Notes: generated from the sequence alone by a model not told the origin. Shown: positions 30,451 through 40,304, counted from the first letter of the stretch. The stretch is 64,000 bases of DNA from Modestobacter roseus (GCF_007994135.1 NZ_VLKF01000001.1:3596001-3660000), one strand, 5' to 3'. Translations and numbers: made by a program.

Positions 30451-31909
30451 GCAGCTCGGCCTCGGCGTCCGCGGGGTCGAGCGGACCCCGCTCCAGGCGC
30501 AGCTCCTTGAGGAACCGCCACGCCTGGCCCACGTCCGGGCCCGGCTGGATGCCCAGCAACTCCATGATCCGGTTGCCGTCGAGGTCCGGCCGCACGCGGG
30601 CCAGGTCCTCCTGCTCGGCCAGCTCGGCGATCCGCGCCTCGAGCGAGTCGTAGGTCGCCGACAGCGCCGCCGCGCGCCGCCGGTTGCGGGTGGTGCAGTC
30701 GGAGCGGACCAGCTTGTGCAGCCGGGGGAGCAGGTCGCCGGCGTCGGTGACGTAGCGCCGGACGGCGGAGTCGGTCCACTCCCCGCGGCCGTAGCCGTGG
30801 AAGCGCAGGTGCAGGAAGGTCAGCCGGGAGACCGCCTCGACGACGTCCTTGGGGTACTTCAGCGCGAGCAGCCGCTTGCGCACCAGCTTCGCGCCGACCA
30901 CCTCGTGGTGGTGGAAGGAGACCCGGCCGCCGGCCTCGTGCCGCCGGGTCGCCGGCTTCCCGATGTCGTGCAGCAGCGCCGCCAGCCGCAGCACCAGGTC
31001 CGGGCCCTCGACCGCCGGGTCGGCCTTCTCCAGCGCGATCGCCTGGTCCAGCACGGTGAGGGAGTGGGCGTAGACGTCCTTGTGCTGGTGGTGCTCGTCG
31101 ATCTCCATGCGCAGCGCGGAGAGCTCGGGCAGCACCACGTCGGCCAGGCCGGTCGAGACCAGCAGGTCCAGGGCGGCCGCGGGGGCATCGCCCCGCAGGG
31201 TGCGCGACAGCTCGTGCTGCACCCGCTCGGCGGTGATCCGGCCCAGCTCCTGGTGCATGTCGGTCATCGCTCGGACGACCTCGTCGTCGGGGGTCAGCCC
31301 GAGCTGGGCGACGAAGCGCACCGCGCGCAGCATCCGCAGCGGGTCGTCGGCGAAGGAGTCCGCCGCCGCACCCGGGGTGCGCAGCCGGCCGGCCAGCAGG
31401 TCACCCAGCCCGCCGAAGGGGTCGGTGACCGTGCGGTCGGGCCCGAGGGAGACGGCCATCGCGTTCACGGTGAAGTCGCGCCGGGCGAGGTCGTCGACGA
31501 GCGACGTCCCCCAGGCGACCTCCGGGTTCCGGGACTCCCGGTCGTACCGGTCGGCCCGGAAGGTGGTGATCTCCACCCGCTGGCCGCGGATCTCCGCGCC
31601 CACCGTGCCGAAGGCGATCCCGGCGTTCCACGTGGAACCGGCCCAGCCGCGCAGCAGCTGGAGCGTCTGCTCGGGGTGCGCGCTGGTGGTCAGGTCCAGG
31701 TCGCCGGGCGGCGCCGCCGACGACGACCCGGCGGCCAGGAGCGCGTCGCGGACCGATCCGCCGACCAGGTGCACCTCGAACCCGGCGGCGACGAACCGCC
31801 GGCCCAGTTCGACCAGCACCGGCTCGACGTCGACCAGCGCGCGGACGGTCTCCTGGACCGCCGGGGGCACGGGCTCGCTCGGACGGCGGGGCGGGGGCTG
31901 TGCGGACAC
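30425..31909 (-). CDS. cca: CCA-adding tRNA nucleotidyltransferase
   Basis: The 494-residue protein has the class II nucleotidyltransferase head: HLVGGSVRDALLAAG and GDLDLTTSAHPEQ (metal-binding Asp-x-Asp), VEITTFRADRYD, RRDFTVNAMAVSL and DPLRMLRAVRFVAQLG. A tail follows with the HD-domain motif LLHDIGKPATRRHEAGG and FHHHEVVGAKLVRKRL. It adds or repairs the 3' CCA of tRNAs; the HD part adds phosphatase or phosphodiesterase activity in related enzymes. GTG 31909 is set by a TACCCT -10 (minus strand, 31923-31918) with an 8-nt spacer, so the message is nearly leaderless. The gene matches Rv3907c and contains a parS site. Confidence 0.95.
   Translation of the reverse strand: MSAQPPPRRPSEPVPPAVQETVRALVDVEPVLVELGRRFVAAGFEVHLVGGSVRDALLAAGSSSAAPPGDLDLTTSAHPEQTLQLLRGWAGSTWNAGIAFGTVGAEIRGQRVEITTFRADRYDRESRNPEVAWGTSLVDDLARRDFTVNAMAVSLGPDRTVTDPFGGLGDLLAGRLRTPGAAADSFADDPLRMLRAVRFVAQLGLTPDDEVVRAMTDMHQELGRITAERVQHELSRTLRGDAPAAALDLLVSTGLADVVLPELSALRMEIDEHHQHKDVYAHSLTVLDQAIALEKADPAVEGPDLVLRLAALLHDIGKPATRRHEAGGRVSFHHHEVVGAKLVRKRLLALKYPKDVVEAVSRLTFLHLRFHGYGRGEWTDSAVRRYVTDAGDLLPRLHKLVRSDCTTRNRRRAAALSATYDSLEARIAELAEQEDLARVRPDLDGNRIMELLGIQPGPDVGQAWRFLKELRLERGPLDPADAEAELLSWWRSRS
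31625..31638. promoter_or_regulatory. parS site inside cca
   Basis: GTTCCACGTGGAAC is a perfect palindrome identical to the parA-proximal sites. It lies within the coding region of cca. Confidence 0.88.
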
Positions 31910-31954
31910 GACGGCCGAGGGTAGTGCCGACCGGGCGGGGACCTCCGCGCGCGC

Positions 31955-31966
31955 TACCCTCCTGAC
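31955..31966 (+). promoter_or_regulatory. Leaderless promoter of the NUDIX gene
   Basis: TACCCT (31955-31960) is followed by CCTGAC and ATG 31967. The divergent cca promoter TACCCT lies at 31923-31918 on the other strand, so the two -10 elements are only about 31 bp apart. Confidence 0.6.
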
Positions 31967-32443
31967 ATGGCTGGGACGGGCGGGCGACAGCGCCCCGGCC
32001 GCCGGCTGCGCCGCGTCGACGAGACCTCGGCGGGGGGTCTGGTGGTCGCTGACGACGACGTCACCGGCCCGCGCGCGGCCCTGATCGGCCGCACCGACCG
32101 CCGCGGCCGCCTGCTCTGGTCCCTGCCCAAGGGGCACATCGAGGAGGGCGAGACGCCGGCCGACACCGCCGTCCGCGAGGTCGCCGAGGAGACCGGCATC
32201 ATCGGCGAGGTGGTCGCCCCGCTGGGCATCATCGACTTCTGGTTCGTCGCCGACGGGCGGCGCGTGCACAAGACCGTGCACCACTTCCTGCTGCGCGCGG
32301 TCGGTGGCGCGCTGTCCGACGCCGACGTCGAGGTCACCGAGGTGGCCTGGGTGCCCCTGACCGAACTGCGGAGCCGGTTGGCCTACGCCGACGAGCGGGC
32401 CCTCGTCGAGCGGGCCCCGGGCCTGCTGGCCGACAGCGCGTGA
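31967..32443 (+). CDS. NUDIX hydrolase
   Basis: The 158-residue protein carries the complete Nudix box [23 protein letters not shown] (residues about 57-79) with the metal-binding Glu residues. A beta-strand-rich domain frames it ([38 protein letters not shown]). It corresponds to the Rv3908 (MutT4) position beside cca, so it may sanitise nucleotides or hydrolyse dinucleotide polyphosphates; the substrate is not readable. Its stop overlaps the next gene by 4 bp (GTGA), linking it to the DUF6049-murJ run. Confidence 0.92.
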   Translation: MAGTGGRQRPGRRLRRVDETSAGGLVVADDDVTGPRAALIGRTDRRGRLLWSLPKGHIEEGETPADTAVREVAEETGIIGEVVAPLGIIDFWFVADGRRVHKTVHHFLLRAVGGALSDADVEVTEVAWVPLTELRSRLAYADERALVERAPGLLADSA

Positions 32444-34761
32444 ACCGGCGGGCCGCCGGCCGCGCCGACGGCCGCCGCTCCTCCTCCGCCCTGCGGCGCG
32501 CCGGCGTCCTCACCGGGCTGCTGGGGGTGGTCGGCGGGTTCCTCGCGACCCCCGCGGCCGCCGCCCCGGCCGACGACGCGGGCACCGACCGGCCGGTCGT
32601 GGTCGACGTCGACCGGATCGAGCCGCGCACCGTCGTGCCGGGCGCCGCCGTCGAGGTGAGCGGGGTGCTGGAGAACACCACCGACGAGACGTGGTCGGAC
32701 CTGACGGTGCGGCTGCAGCGCGGTGAGGTGCTCACCAGCCGGGCCGAGCTGGCCGACGCCGCCGACGACCCGGACGACGTCACCAACGTGGTGACCTCCT
32801 TCCAGCCGGTGCCCGGCGAGCTGGCGCCGGGCGGCCGGCTGCCCTTCTCCTACCTGGCCCCGGCCGAGGAGCTGCAGCTGGACGCCGACGGCGTCTACCG
32901 GGTGCTGGTGAACGTCAACGGCACCGACGAGGAGGGGTTCACCGAGCGGGTCGGGGACCTCTCCACCTGGTTGGTCGCCCAGCCGGCGGAGCCGGCCACC
33001 CGCACGACCGTCGCCTGGCTCTGGCCGCTGACCGACCGGCCGCACCGCGGCCCCAGCGGTGCCTTCACCGACGACGACCTGGCCGAGCAGGTGGCCTCCG
33101 GCGGTCGCCTGGACCGGGCGGTCACCACCCTCGAACAGCTCGCCGGCGTGCCGGCCGGGGCTCCGGGTGGCAGCGCACCGGAGGTGCCGGTCACCCTCGC
33201 CGTCGACCCGGCGCTGCTGGAGGAGCTCGCGACGATGGCCGCCGGTGACTACACCGTCGACCCGCCGGACGGCGACCCCCGTGCCGGCACCGGCAGCGAG
33301 GCCGCCGCGGCCCTGCTCGCGCGGCTGCGCGGGCTGGCCGACGACCACCCCGTGGTCGCGCTGCCCTACGCCGACGTCGACGCCTCGGCGCTGGTGGCCG
33401 CCGGCCGGCCGGCCGCGGTGCTGCGGGCGCTGCCGGGCACCTCGGCGGGCACCGCCCGGCAGCCGCTGGACGACGGCGCCGGCCTCACCGACGGCGCCAC
33501 CGAGGCCCCGACCGGCGACACCGGGGCCGGGGCCGGGGCCGCGATCGTCCGCGAGGTGCTCGAGGTGACACCGCGCACCGACCTCGCCTGGCCGGTCGGC
33601 GGCGCCGCCGACCCGGCGACCCTCGAGGTGCTCCAGGAGGGCGGGGCGAGCACGGTCCTGCTCACCGAGGGGGCGGTCACCGAGGGCGACCGGGCCACCG
33701 GGGCCGTCGGCCGGGCGGCCACCGCCGCCGCCTCCGTGACCACGGACGGCGACCCGCTGCCCGCGCTCGTCGCCGACGGCCGGCTCGCCGACCTGGTGGC
33801 CGGGGTCACCACCGATCCGGACCCGGCCGACGGCCGGCTGGCCGAGCAGCGCTACCTGGCCGAGCTCGGCGCGCTGACCACCCAGCTGCGCGGCGCCGGT
33901 GGGCAGAGCGTCCTCGTCGTCCCGCCCCGCCGGGTCGACCCCGACCCGGCGACGGTCGCGGCGATGATGACCGACACCGCCCGGCTGCCCTGGCTGGCCC
34001 CGGGTTCCGTGGCGTCCCTGGCGACCGGCCCGTCCGTCGAGGTCGGCGGACCCGTCGCCGAGCCGGCCGGCGAGCGGCTGTCCCCGGCCGGGGTGGCCGA
34101 GCTCGCCCGCGCCGTCGCCGTCCGGGACGACGTCGCCGCCGCCGTCTCGGGTGAGCCGGCGACCGCGCTGGCCGGGTACGACGCCGCCATCGCCCGCGCC
34201 GGCTCCGCGGCCTGGCGCGGCGACCCCGCGGCCTTCGCCCGCGCCGTGTCCCGGGTCCGGGAGACCCTGCTCCGGCTGCAGGACGAGGTCACCCTGGTCT
34301 CGCCGGCGGAGGGCACGTACAGCCTCGCGTCGAGCAGCGCGCCCCTGGTGCTCACCGTGCAGAACGACCTCCCGTTCGCCGTCGCCGTGCGAGTGGAACT
34401 GCAGGCCCGGGGCAACGTCGGCCTGACCACCGAGGACATCGGCGTGCAGGTGCTCCAGCCGCTGTCCCGGACCAACCTGGAGGTGCCCGCGGAGGTGCAG
34501 CAGTCCGGCGGGTTCCAGGTGACCGCCCAGCTGACCACCCCCAGCGGGGCACCCCTGGGCGAGGCCGTCCGGCTGCAGGTCAAGAGCACGGCCTACGGGC
34601 CGGTGACCCTGGCGATCACCGTGGGCGCCGCCGCTCTGCTGGGGCTGCTCTTCCTGCGCCGCCTGGTGCGCTACCTGCTCGCCCGTCGCCGCGGCACCGC
34701 CGACGAGGCCCCCGGTGCGGGCGACCCGGCCGCCCCGGCGCCGGCCCGGAGCCCGGTGTGA
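32440..34761 (+). CDS. DUF6049 membrane-anchored secreted protein
   Basis: The 773-residue protein has a signal peptide ([25 protein letters not shown], about 20-44). A large extracytoplasmic region follows, including an NPCBM/CARDB-like segment ([26 protein letters not shown]), and then a C-terminal transmembrane helix (about 727-748, [19 protein letters not shown]) and a short basic cytoplasmic tail. It matches Rv3909, encoded between the NUDIX gene and murJ in Mycobacterium. The function is unknown; the conserved place before murJ suggests a role in envelope assembly. GTG 32440 overlaps the NUDIX stop, and its stop overlaps GTG 34758. Confidence 0.85.
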   Translation: MNRRAAGRADGRRSSSALRRAGVLTGLLGVVGGFLATPAAAAPADDAGTDRPVVVDVDRIEPRTVVPGAAVEVSGVLENTTDETWSDLTVRLQRGEVLTSRAELADAADDPDDVTNVVTSFQPVPGELAPGGRLPFSYLAPAEELQLDADGVYRVLVNVNGTDEEGFTERVGDLSTWLVAQPAEPATRTTVAWLWPLTDRPHRGPSGAFTDDDLAEQVASGGRLDRAVTTLEQLAGVPAGAPGGSAPEVPVTLAVDPALLEELATMAAGDYTVDPPDGDPRAGTGSEAAAALLARLRGLADDHPVVALPYADVDASALVAAGRPAAVLRALPGTSAGTARQPLDDGAGLTDGATEAPTGDTGAGAGAAIVREVLEVTPRTDLAWPVGGAADPATLEVLQEGGASTVLLTEGAVTEGDRATGAVGRAATAAASVTTDGDPLPALVADGRLADLVAGVTTDPDPADGRLAEQRYLAELGALTTQLRGAGGQSVLVVPPRRVDPDPATVAAMMTDTARLPWLAPGSVASLATGPSVEVGGPVAEPAGERLSPAGVAELARAVAVRDDVAAAVSGEPATALAGYDAAIARAGSAAWRGDPAAFARAVSRVRETLLRLQDEVTLVSPAEGTYSLASSSAPLVLTVQNDLPFAVAVRVELQARGNVGLTTEDIGVQVLQPLSRTNLEVPAEVQQSGGFQVTAQLTTPSGAPLGEAVRLQVKSTAYGPVTLAITVGAAALLGLLFLRRLVRYLLARRRGTADEAPGAGDPAAPAPARSPV

Positions 34762-35028
34762 CCGGCCCCAGACCCGCCGACACCCCGCAGCAGCGCCAGG
34801 AGCCGGACGCCCCGGCGCCCCGGCCCCCGCTGCCGCCCCCGCCCTATCGCTCCGTGCCCGCCGCCCCACCGCCCGCCGCCCCACCGCCCGCGGTCACGCC
34901 CCGTCGACCGCCGGTCTCGCCGACGGCGTGGCCGACGGCGCCGGCCCGCCGCTCCCGTCCGCGCCCCAGCAGCGACAGCTGCCGCCGACCCCGGGGCCCG
35001 CCCCACGCCGGCCGGGCACCTGCCGCCG

Positions 35029-36900
35029 GTGCCACCACCGGCACCGCGGCGGCGGACCGCACCTGCTCCGGAGCCGGCCCAGGAGCAGGTGACGGAGGTC
35101 GTGCCGCTCCGGCGGACCGGGCTGCCCCCCGTCCCGCCACCCCGGGTCCGCCGCTTCGTCCCCGGCCCCGACGACACCCAGCTCATCCCCGCCTTCCCGG
35201 CGATGCGCCCCCTCGACGAGACCGACGAGGAGAGCGAGCAGCGGGAGGGCGCCCCCGGTGGCAGCAGCAGCATCCTGCGCGCCGCCGGGACCATGGCGGT
35301 GGCCAGCCTGGTCTCCCGCCTCACCGGCTTCCTGCGGACCGTCGTGCTCACCGCCGCCCTGGGTCTGGCCGCCGTCGGCAACGCCTACACGGTCGCCAAC
35401 ACGCTGCCCAACATCGTCTACGAGCTGCTGCTCGGCGGTGTGCTGACCTCGGTCGTCGTCCCGCTGCTGGTCAGCGCGCAGGAGAAGCACGCCGACGGCG
35501 GGGTGGGGTACACCCAGCGACTCCTCACCCTGGCCACCGCCGCGCTGGCCGCGCTCACCGTGGTCGCGGTGCTCGCCGCCCCGGCGCTGACCTGGCTGAT
35601 GGGCATCCGGGACGACCCCGCGACCCCGGGACAGGTGGAGCTGGCCAACTGGCTGGCCCGCATCCTCCTGGTCGAGATCGTCTTCTACGGGATCGGGGCG
35701 CTGGCCACCGCGGTGCTGAACGCACGGCAGGTCTTCGGGCCACCGGCGTGGGCGCCGGTGCTGAACAACCTCGTCGTCATCGCCACCGGCGCGGTGTTCC
35801 TCCTCGCCGCCGGGCCCGGTGAGCTCACCCCCCTCACCATCACCCCCTTCCAGGTCTGGCTGCTGGGCATCGGCACGACCCTGGGCATCGCCGTCCAGGC
35901 GCTGGTGCTGCTGCCCCTGCTCAGCCGCAACGGCGTGCCCCTCCGCCCCCGGTGGGGCCTGCGGGGTACCGGCCTGGGCGAAGCCGGCACGCTCGGGCTC
36001 TGGGTGATCGGCTACGTCCTGGTCAGCCAGGTGGGCGTGGTGGTGGCCAGCATCGTCGCCAACCAGGCGGCCGCCGCCGGTGGGCTGGGCCCGTTCGCGT
36101 TCAGCAACGCCAGCCTGCTGTTCCAGATGCCGTACGGGATCATCGGCGTCGCGCTGCTCACCGCACTGCTGCCCCGGATGAGCCGTGCGGCCGCCCGGCG
36201 CGACATGGACGGCGTCGTCGCCGACCTCACCCTGGGCACCCGGCTGTCGGCGACCGGCCTGCTGCCCGTGACCGCCCTGCTGATGGTCCTGGGGCCCACC
36301 ATCGGCGTCCTCGCCTTCGCTCGGGGCAACGCCGACGTCACCGATGCGCGCGGGGTGGGCGTCGCCCTCGCCTTCGGCGCCTTCGGCCTGCTGCCCATGG
36401 CGCTCACCCTGCTCCAGCTGCGGGTCTTCTACGCGATGAAGGACGCCCGCACCCCCACGCTCATCCAGGTGGCCATGGTCGCCGTGCGCGTGCCGCTGCT
36501 GCTGGTCGTCCCGGTGCTGGTCGAGCCCGAGCACGTGGTCGCCGGCCTGATGGTGGCCACCAGCGTCACCTACCTCGCCGGCTGGCTGGCCGGCAGCGTG
36601 GCGCTGCAGCGCAAGCTCGGGGTCCGGGCCGGCGGCGAGGCAGGGGTCACGGTGGCCCGGATGACCCTGGTCTCGGTCGTCGGCGGGGCCCTGGGGTGGG
36701 TCGTCGTGTCCCTCGCCGGACGCGCGCTCGGCACGTCGGTACCGGGCTCGCTCGGTACGGTCGCGCTCGGTACCGTGGTCATCGGCATCGCGGTCGTCGC
36801 GGGTGCCGTGGTGGTCGGCGTCCCCGAGCTCAGGGAGGCGTGGGCCGGTGTCCGGGCCCGCCTCGGCACGCCACGGCGGTCCGGCCGGCGCGGTGCCTGA
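35029..36900 (+). CDS. murJ: Lipid II flippase MurJ, N-terminus uncertain
   Basis: From GTG 35029 the protein has 623 residues. A cytoplasmic Pro/Arg-rich leader (about 1-80) contains RRTGLPPVP (28-36). The MVF/MurJ core follows: LVSRLTGFLRTVVLTAALGL (helix 1 with the signature Arg residues), TLPNIVYELLLGGVLTSVVVPL, and roughly 14 membrane helices to about residue 600. It flips lipid II across the membrane. The best-coupled start, GTG 34758 (overlapping the DUF6049 stop), is in another frame; the proline-rich stretch 34758-35028 seems to change frame twice before joining murJ, so the true N-terminus may be longer. In Mycobacterium MviN carries a pseudokinase at its C-terminus; here that is a separate gene. 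Confidence 0.9.
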   Translation: MPPPAPRRRTAPAPEPAQEQVTEVVPLRRTGLPPVPPPRVRRFVPGPDDTQLIPAFPAMRPLDETDEESEQREGAPGGSSSILRAAGTMAVASLVSRLTGFLRTVVLTAALGLAAVGNAYTVANTLPNIVYELLLGGVLTSVVVPLLVSAQEKHADGGVGYTQRLLTLATAALAALTVVAVLAAPALTWLMGIRDDPATPGQVELANWLARILLVEIVFYGIGALATAVLNARQVFGPPAWAPVLNNLVVIATGAVFLLAAGPGELTPLTITPFQVWLLGIGTTLGIAVQALVLLPLLSRNGVPLRPRWGLRGTGLGEAGTLGLWVIGYVLVSQVGVVVASIVANQAAAAGGLGPFAFSNASLLFQMPYGIIGVALLTALLPRMSRAAARRDMDGVVADLTLGTRLSATGLLPVTALLMVLGPTIGVLAFARGNADVTDARGVGVALAFGAFGLLPMALTLLQLRVFYAMKDARTPTLIQVAMVAVRVPLLLVVPVLVEPEHVVAGLMVATSVTYLAGWLAGSVALQRKLGVRAGGEAGVTVARMTLVSVVGGALGWVVVSLAGRALGTSVPGSLGTVALGTVVIGIAVVAGAVVVGVPELREAWAGVRARLGTPRRSGRRGA

Positions 36901-36919
36901 CCGGGGACGCCGTCCCCGG
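36901..36919 (+). terminator. Short hairpin directly after the murJ stop
   Basis: CCGGGGAC-GCC-GTCCCCGG forms a perfect 8-bp stem starting at the base after the murJ stop codon. It separates murJ from the pseudokinase gene by 51 bp and may reduce read-through. Confidence 0.55.
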
Positions 36920-36951
36920 CGGGGTAGTGGTCCAGGGGGTCGGCACCGTCC

Positions 36952-38571
36952 GTGACGTCGACGATCACCGGTCTGCCCGACCGCTACCGCCCACTGGACC
37001 AGGTCGCCCCCGACGAGCAGACGCCCACCGGCGTCATCCGCTCCTGGCGCGCCCGTGACCGGGTGCTCAACCGCGACGTCGCGCTGCGCGTGCACAGCCC
37101 CGGCGGACCGGCCGCCCGGGAGTGGATCACCCGGGCGCTGACCGCCGGCGGGCTCGCGACCCCGGCGCTGGCGATGGTCTACGACGCCGCCGAGGGCACC
37201 GGGGGCACCGAGCCCGGCGGCGCCGCCTACGTGGTCAACGAGTGGATCGACGGCGTCCGGCTGGCCGACCGGCTGGCCGCCGACGGCCCGCTGCCCGAGC
37301 GGGAGGCCCGCGCCGTCGTCCGCCGTCTGGCCGAGGGCGTGGCCGAGGCACACCGGGCCGGGCTGGCCGTCGGCGGGCTGACCGCCGACCACGTCGTGCT
37401 GCGCTCCGGCGGCCTGGTGGGCCTGCTCTCCGTGCCTGCCGCAACCGGATCGGTGCCCGAGGACATCGCCGCCCTCGGCGCGCTGCTCGAGCTGTGCCTG
37501 ACCGGGTACCGCGCCGCCCAGCCCGATGCCCGGCCCGCGCCGATCACCGACCCCGACCTGGCCGCGCTGGTGCGCCGCGCCCGCTCCACCGACCCCGCCA
37601 CCGGCCTGTCCAGCGCCGCCGCGATGGCGGCGCTGCTGGCCGACCGGGGCCGGCCGAGCACCGGCCCGCAGGAGGCCGCGCGTCCCGACCCGGTCAGCGA
37701 CAGCGGCTGGATGCGGCGGCTCCGTGACCGCCGCGACCTGGCCGAGGCCGAGGGCCCGGACGACGCCGGCGAGCAGGCCCCGGTCCGGATGCGCCGCACC
37801 GGTCTGCCGCCGGTCCCCGGCGTCTCGCCGGGCGCCTCCGCCACGCCGGCGCCGGCCGACGCCGAGGAGGAGCTGGACTGGCCCGACTCCCTCCCCGAGG
37901 ACGACGCGGCTGACGAGCCGCCGGCCGCGCGCCGCCGACTGGCCCTGGTCGGGCTGCCCCTGCTGGCCCTGGCGCTGGTCGCGGCGATCGGCTGGTGGTT
38001 CGGCTCGAACGTGCTCTCCGTGGCCAGCAGCGTCGACTCCGGCGGGACGACGGTCCCTGCGCCGAGCGCCCCGGCCGGTGCGGACGATCCGGCTGCGGGA
38101 GAGGAGCCGGCTCCCGACCCCGGCGGCCCCCTGGCGGTCGCCGGCGCCGACGTCTTCGACCCGTTCGGCGACGGCGAGCCGGAGAACGACGACGACGTCC
38201 CCCTGACCACCGACGGCGACCCGGCGACCGCGTGGTCCACGCTGACCTACCGGGGCACCGCGGAGTTCGGCAACCTCAAGCCCGGCGTCGGGATCGTCTA
38301 CGACCTGGGCAGCGAGCAGTCCGTCGCCGGCGTCCAGCTGCGCACCGGCACCCCGGGCGCCACGGTGGAGGTCCGCACCGGCGGCACCCCGGACGGTGAC
38401 CTGGCAGCCTTCGACGTGGCCGCGACCACCGAGCTGACCGGCGAGGACGAGGTCACCTTCGACGCACCGGCCACGACGCGCTACGTGCTGGTCTGGTTCA
38501 CCTCGCTGGTGCCGGTCGACGACGGCTTCGCCGCCGACCTGGCCGAGGTCACCGTCTCCGCCGCCTCCTGA
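36952..38571 (+). CDS. Membrane-anchored serine/threonine pseudokinase (detached MviN C-terminus)
   Basis: The 539-residue protein has a kinase-like domain (about 10-235) without catalytic residues. The ATP-binding Lys is replaced (VALRV, Arg46), and GGLTADHVVL (141-150) stands where HRDLKPxN should be. No DFG is seen. A linker with RRTGLPPVP (281-289) leads to one transmembrane helix (330-350). An extracytoplasmic domain follows (about 400-539, discoidin-like: WSTLTYRGTAEFGNLKPGVGIVYDLG). In M. tuberculosis the equivalent domains are fused to MurJ (Rv3910), are phosphorylated by PknB and bind FhaA. Here they follow murJ as a separate gene, so the same role is inferred. Confidence 0.85.
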   Translation: MTSTITGLPDRYRPLDQVAPDEQTPTGVIRSWRARDRVLNRDVALRVHSPGGPAAREWITRALTAGGLATPALAMVYDAAEGTGGTEPGGAAYVVNEWIDGVRLADRLAADGPLPEREARAVVRRLAEGVAEAHRAGLAVGGLTADHVVLRSGGLVGLLSVPAATGSVPEDIAALGALLELCLTGYRAAQPDARPAPITDPDLAALVRRARSTDPATGLSSAAAMAALLADRGRPSTGPQEAARPDPVSDSGWMRRLRDRRDLAEAEGPDDAGEQAPVRMRRTGLPPVPGVSPGASATPAPADAEEELDWPDSLPEDDAADEPPAARRRLALVGLPLLALALVAAIGWWFGSNVLSVASSVDSGGTTVPAPSAPAGADDPAAGEEPAPDPGGPLAVAGADVFDPFGDGEPENDDDVPLTTDGDPATAWSTLTYRGTAEFGNLKPGVGIVYDLGSEQSVAGVQLRTGTPGATVEVRTGGTPDGDLAAFDVAATTELTGEDEVTFDAPATTRYVLVWFTSLVPVDDGFAADLAEVTVSAAS

Positions 38572-38645
38572 CCGACACGACGCCCGTACGGCGCCACCCC
38601 TTCCACCACGTGGGTGGAGGGCCTGGCACCGGGGAATGGCGGCTC

Positions 38646-38658
38646 TACCCTGTCCGTT
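38646..38658 (+). promoter_or_regulatory. Leaderless promoter of trxB
   Basis: TACCCT (38646-38651) is followed by 7 nt and GTG 38659, with no ribosome-binding sequence in between. This sets the trxB start. Confidence 0.55.
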
Positions 38659-39678
38659 GTGCGCCCTGTGACGAGTGACCAGCCCACCCCCGGCCCGGCC
38701 GTCTCCACGGACCCGGACAACCCCGCCATCCCCCCGGCGGAGCACGACGGCGTCCGCGACCTGATCATCATCGGGTCCGGCCCGGCCGGGTACACCGCCG
38801 CCACCTACGCCGCCCGGGCGAACCTGCACCCGCTGGTGTTCGAGGGCTCCCAGTTCGGCGGCGCACTGATGACCACCACCGAGGTGGAGAACTATCCCGG
38901 CTTCCCCGAGGGGATCCAGGGCCCGCAGCTGATGGACGACATGCGCACCCAGGCCGAGCGCTTCGGCGCCGAGCTGGTGCCGGCCGACGTCACCGAGGTC
39001 GACCTCACCGTCGACCCCAAGATCGTCAAGGTCGGCTCCGAGGTGCACCGGGCGCACGCCGTCATCGTGGCCACCGGGTCCAAGTACCGGTACCTCGGCC
39101 TGGACAACGAGCAGCGCCTGCTCGGCCACGGCGTCTCGGCCTGCGCCACCTGCGACGGCTTCTTCTTCCGCGACCAGGACATCGTCGTGGTCGGCGGCGG
39201 CGACTCCGCGATGGAGGAGGCCACGTTCCTCACCCGCTTCGCCAAGTCGGTCACCGTGGTGCACCGGCGCACCGAGCTGCGGGCGTCGAAGATCATGCAG
39301 AAGCGCGCCCAGGACAACGAGAAGATCCGCTGGGCGCTGGGCAAGCAGGTCACCGACGTGCACGGTGACACCGCCGTCTCCGCCGTCGAGCTCACCGACG
39401 TCGAGACCGGGGCCACCGAGCAGCTGCCGGTCTCCGGCCTGTTCGTGGCGATCGGCCACGACCCGCGCACCGAGCTCTTCGCCGGCCAGCTCAAGCTGGA
39501 CGACGAGGGCTACATCGTCGCGGAGCACCCGACCACCCGCACCAACATCGACGGCGTCTTCGCCTGCGGCGACGTGGTCGACAACATCTACCGGCAGGCC
39601 ATCACCTCCGCCGGCACCGGCGCCAAGGCGGCCATCGACGCCGAGCGCTGGCTCGCCGACGCCTTCGACGAGCGCTGA
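38659..39678 (+). CDS. trxB: Thioredoxin reductase
   Basis: TrxB transfers electrons from NADPH via FAD to thioredoxin. GTG 38659 gives 339 residues. After about 34 poorly conserved residues come the FAD-binding [21 protein letters not shown], the redox pair ACATCDG (Cys162, Cys165), the NADPH-binding [15 protein letters not shown] and the C-terminal FAD motif [23 protein letters not shown]. All are intact. It precedes trxA by 77 bp, the same pair order as Rv3913-Rv3914. The sigM/anti-sigma genes that sit upstream in Mycobacterium are absent here. Confidence 0.97.
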   Translation: MRPVTSDQPTPGPAVSTDPDNPAIPPAEHDGVRDLIIIGSGPAGYTAATYAARANLHPLVFEGSQFGGALMTTTEVENYPGFPEGIQGPQLMDDMRTQAERFGAELVPADVTEVDLTVDPKIVKVGSEVHRAHAVIVATGSKYRYLGLDNEQRLLGHGVSACATCDGFFFRDQDIVVVGGGDSAMEEATFLTRFAKSVTVVHRRTELRASKIMQKRAQDNEKIRWALGKQVTDVHGDTAVSAVELTDVETGATEQLPVSGLFVAIGHDPRTELFAGQLKLDDEGYIVAEHPTTRTNIDGVFACGDVVDNIYRQAITSAGTGAKAAIDAERWLADAFDER

Positions 39679-39755
39679 GCGCTGAGCGCGGGCATACATC
39701 GCCCCGTCCGCTGGTTCCACCAGCGGACACCCGAGCAACCACAGGGAGCAGCACC

Positions 39756-40082
39756 ATGGCAGGCAACACCGTGACCGTCACCGACGCCAGCTTCGCCAGC
39801 GACGTGCTGGGCAGCGACAAGCCCGTGCTGGTCGACTTCTGGGCCGAGTGGTGCGGACCGTGCAAGATGGTCGCCCCCGTGCTCGAGGAGATCGCCGCCG
39901 AGCACGCGGACAAGCTGACCATCGCCAAGCTCAACATCGACGAGAACCCGCAGATCGCGCGGGACTACCAGGTGATGTCGATCCCGACGATGACCGTCTT
40001 CCAGGGCGGCAAGCCGGTGAAGAGCATCATCGGCGCCAAGCCCAAGGGCGCCATCCTGTCGGACCTGTCCGACTACATCTGA
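39756..40082 (+). CDS. trxA: Thioredoxin
   Basis: The 108-residue thioredoxin has the active site FWAEWCGPCKMVAPVLEE (Trp32, Cys33-Gly-Pro-Cys36), LNIDENPQIARDYQVMSIPTM with the cis-Pro, and FQGGKPVKSIIGAKPKGAIL. It reduces disulfides in the cytosol and is recycled by TrxB, encoded just upstream. AGGGAGCAG lies 5-13 nt before ATG 39756. It is closed by a 16-bp terminator. Confidence 0.98.
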   Translation: MAGNTVTVTDASFASDVLGSDKPVLVDFWAEWCGPCKMVAPVLEEIAAEHADKLTIAKLNIDENPQIARDYQVMSIPTMTVFQGGKPVKSIIGAKPKGAILSDLSDYI

Positions 40083-40107
40083 TCCACGACCCGCCCACAG
40101 GCGGGCC

Positions 40108-40143
40108 GGAGCCCGCCCGTCCGAACCCGGACGGGCGGGCTCC
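40108..40143 (+). terminator. 16-bp stem-loop terminator after trxA
   Basis: GGAGCCCGCCCGTCCG and CGGACGGGCGGGCTCC form a perfect stem with the loop AACC, about 25 bp after the trxA stop. A CGTCGTT stretch follows. Confidence 0.9.
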
Positions 40144-40304
40144 GTCGTTCCCCGGCAGGTCACTCCTCCGGTGGTCGGCGGTCACCGGACCACGGACCTC
40201 CCGTCACCCGGTGCACGCGCCACGGAGCCGCACCAGCCACAATCGACGGTGCCCGCCCACCCGGTGATCGCCCGGCACCCGCGTAGAGGAGAGACGACCC
40301 CCGT

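Noticed and set aside
38598-38620. CACGTGG-centred repeat before trxB
   Set aside because: It is an imperfect hairpin (CCTTCCACC/GGGTGGAGG) and lacks the flanking bases of parS.
34894-39738. A 1614-codon open frame on the minus strand
   Set aside because: It is antisense to murJ, the pseudokinase and trxB, is low-complexity, and has no family motif. High GC keeps such antisense frames open.
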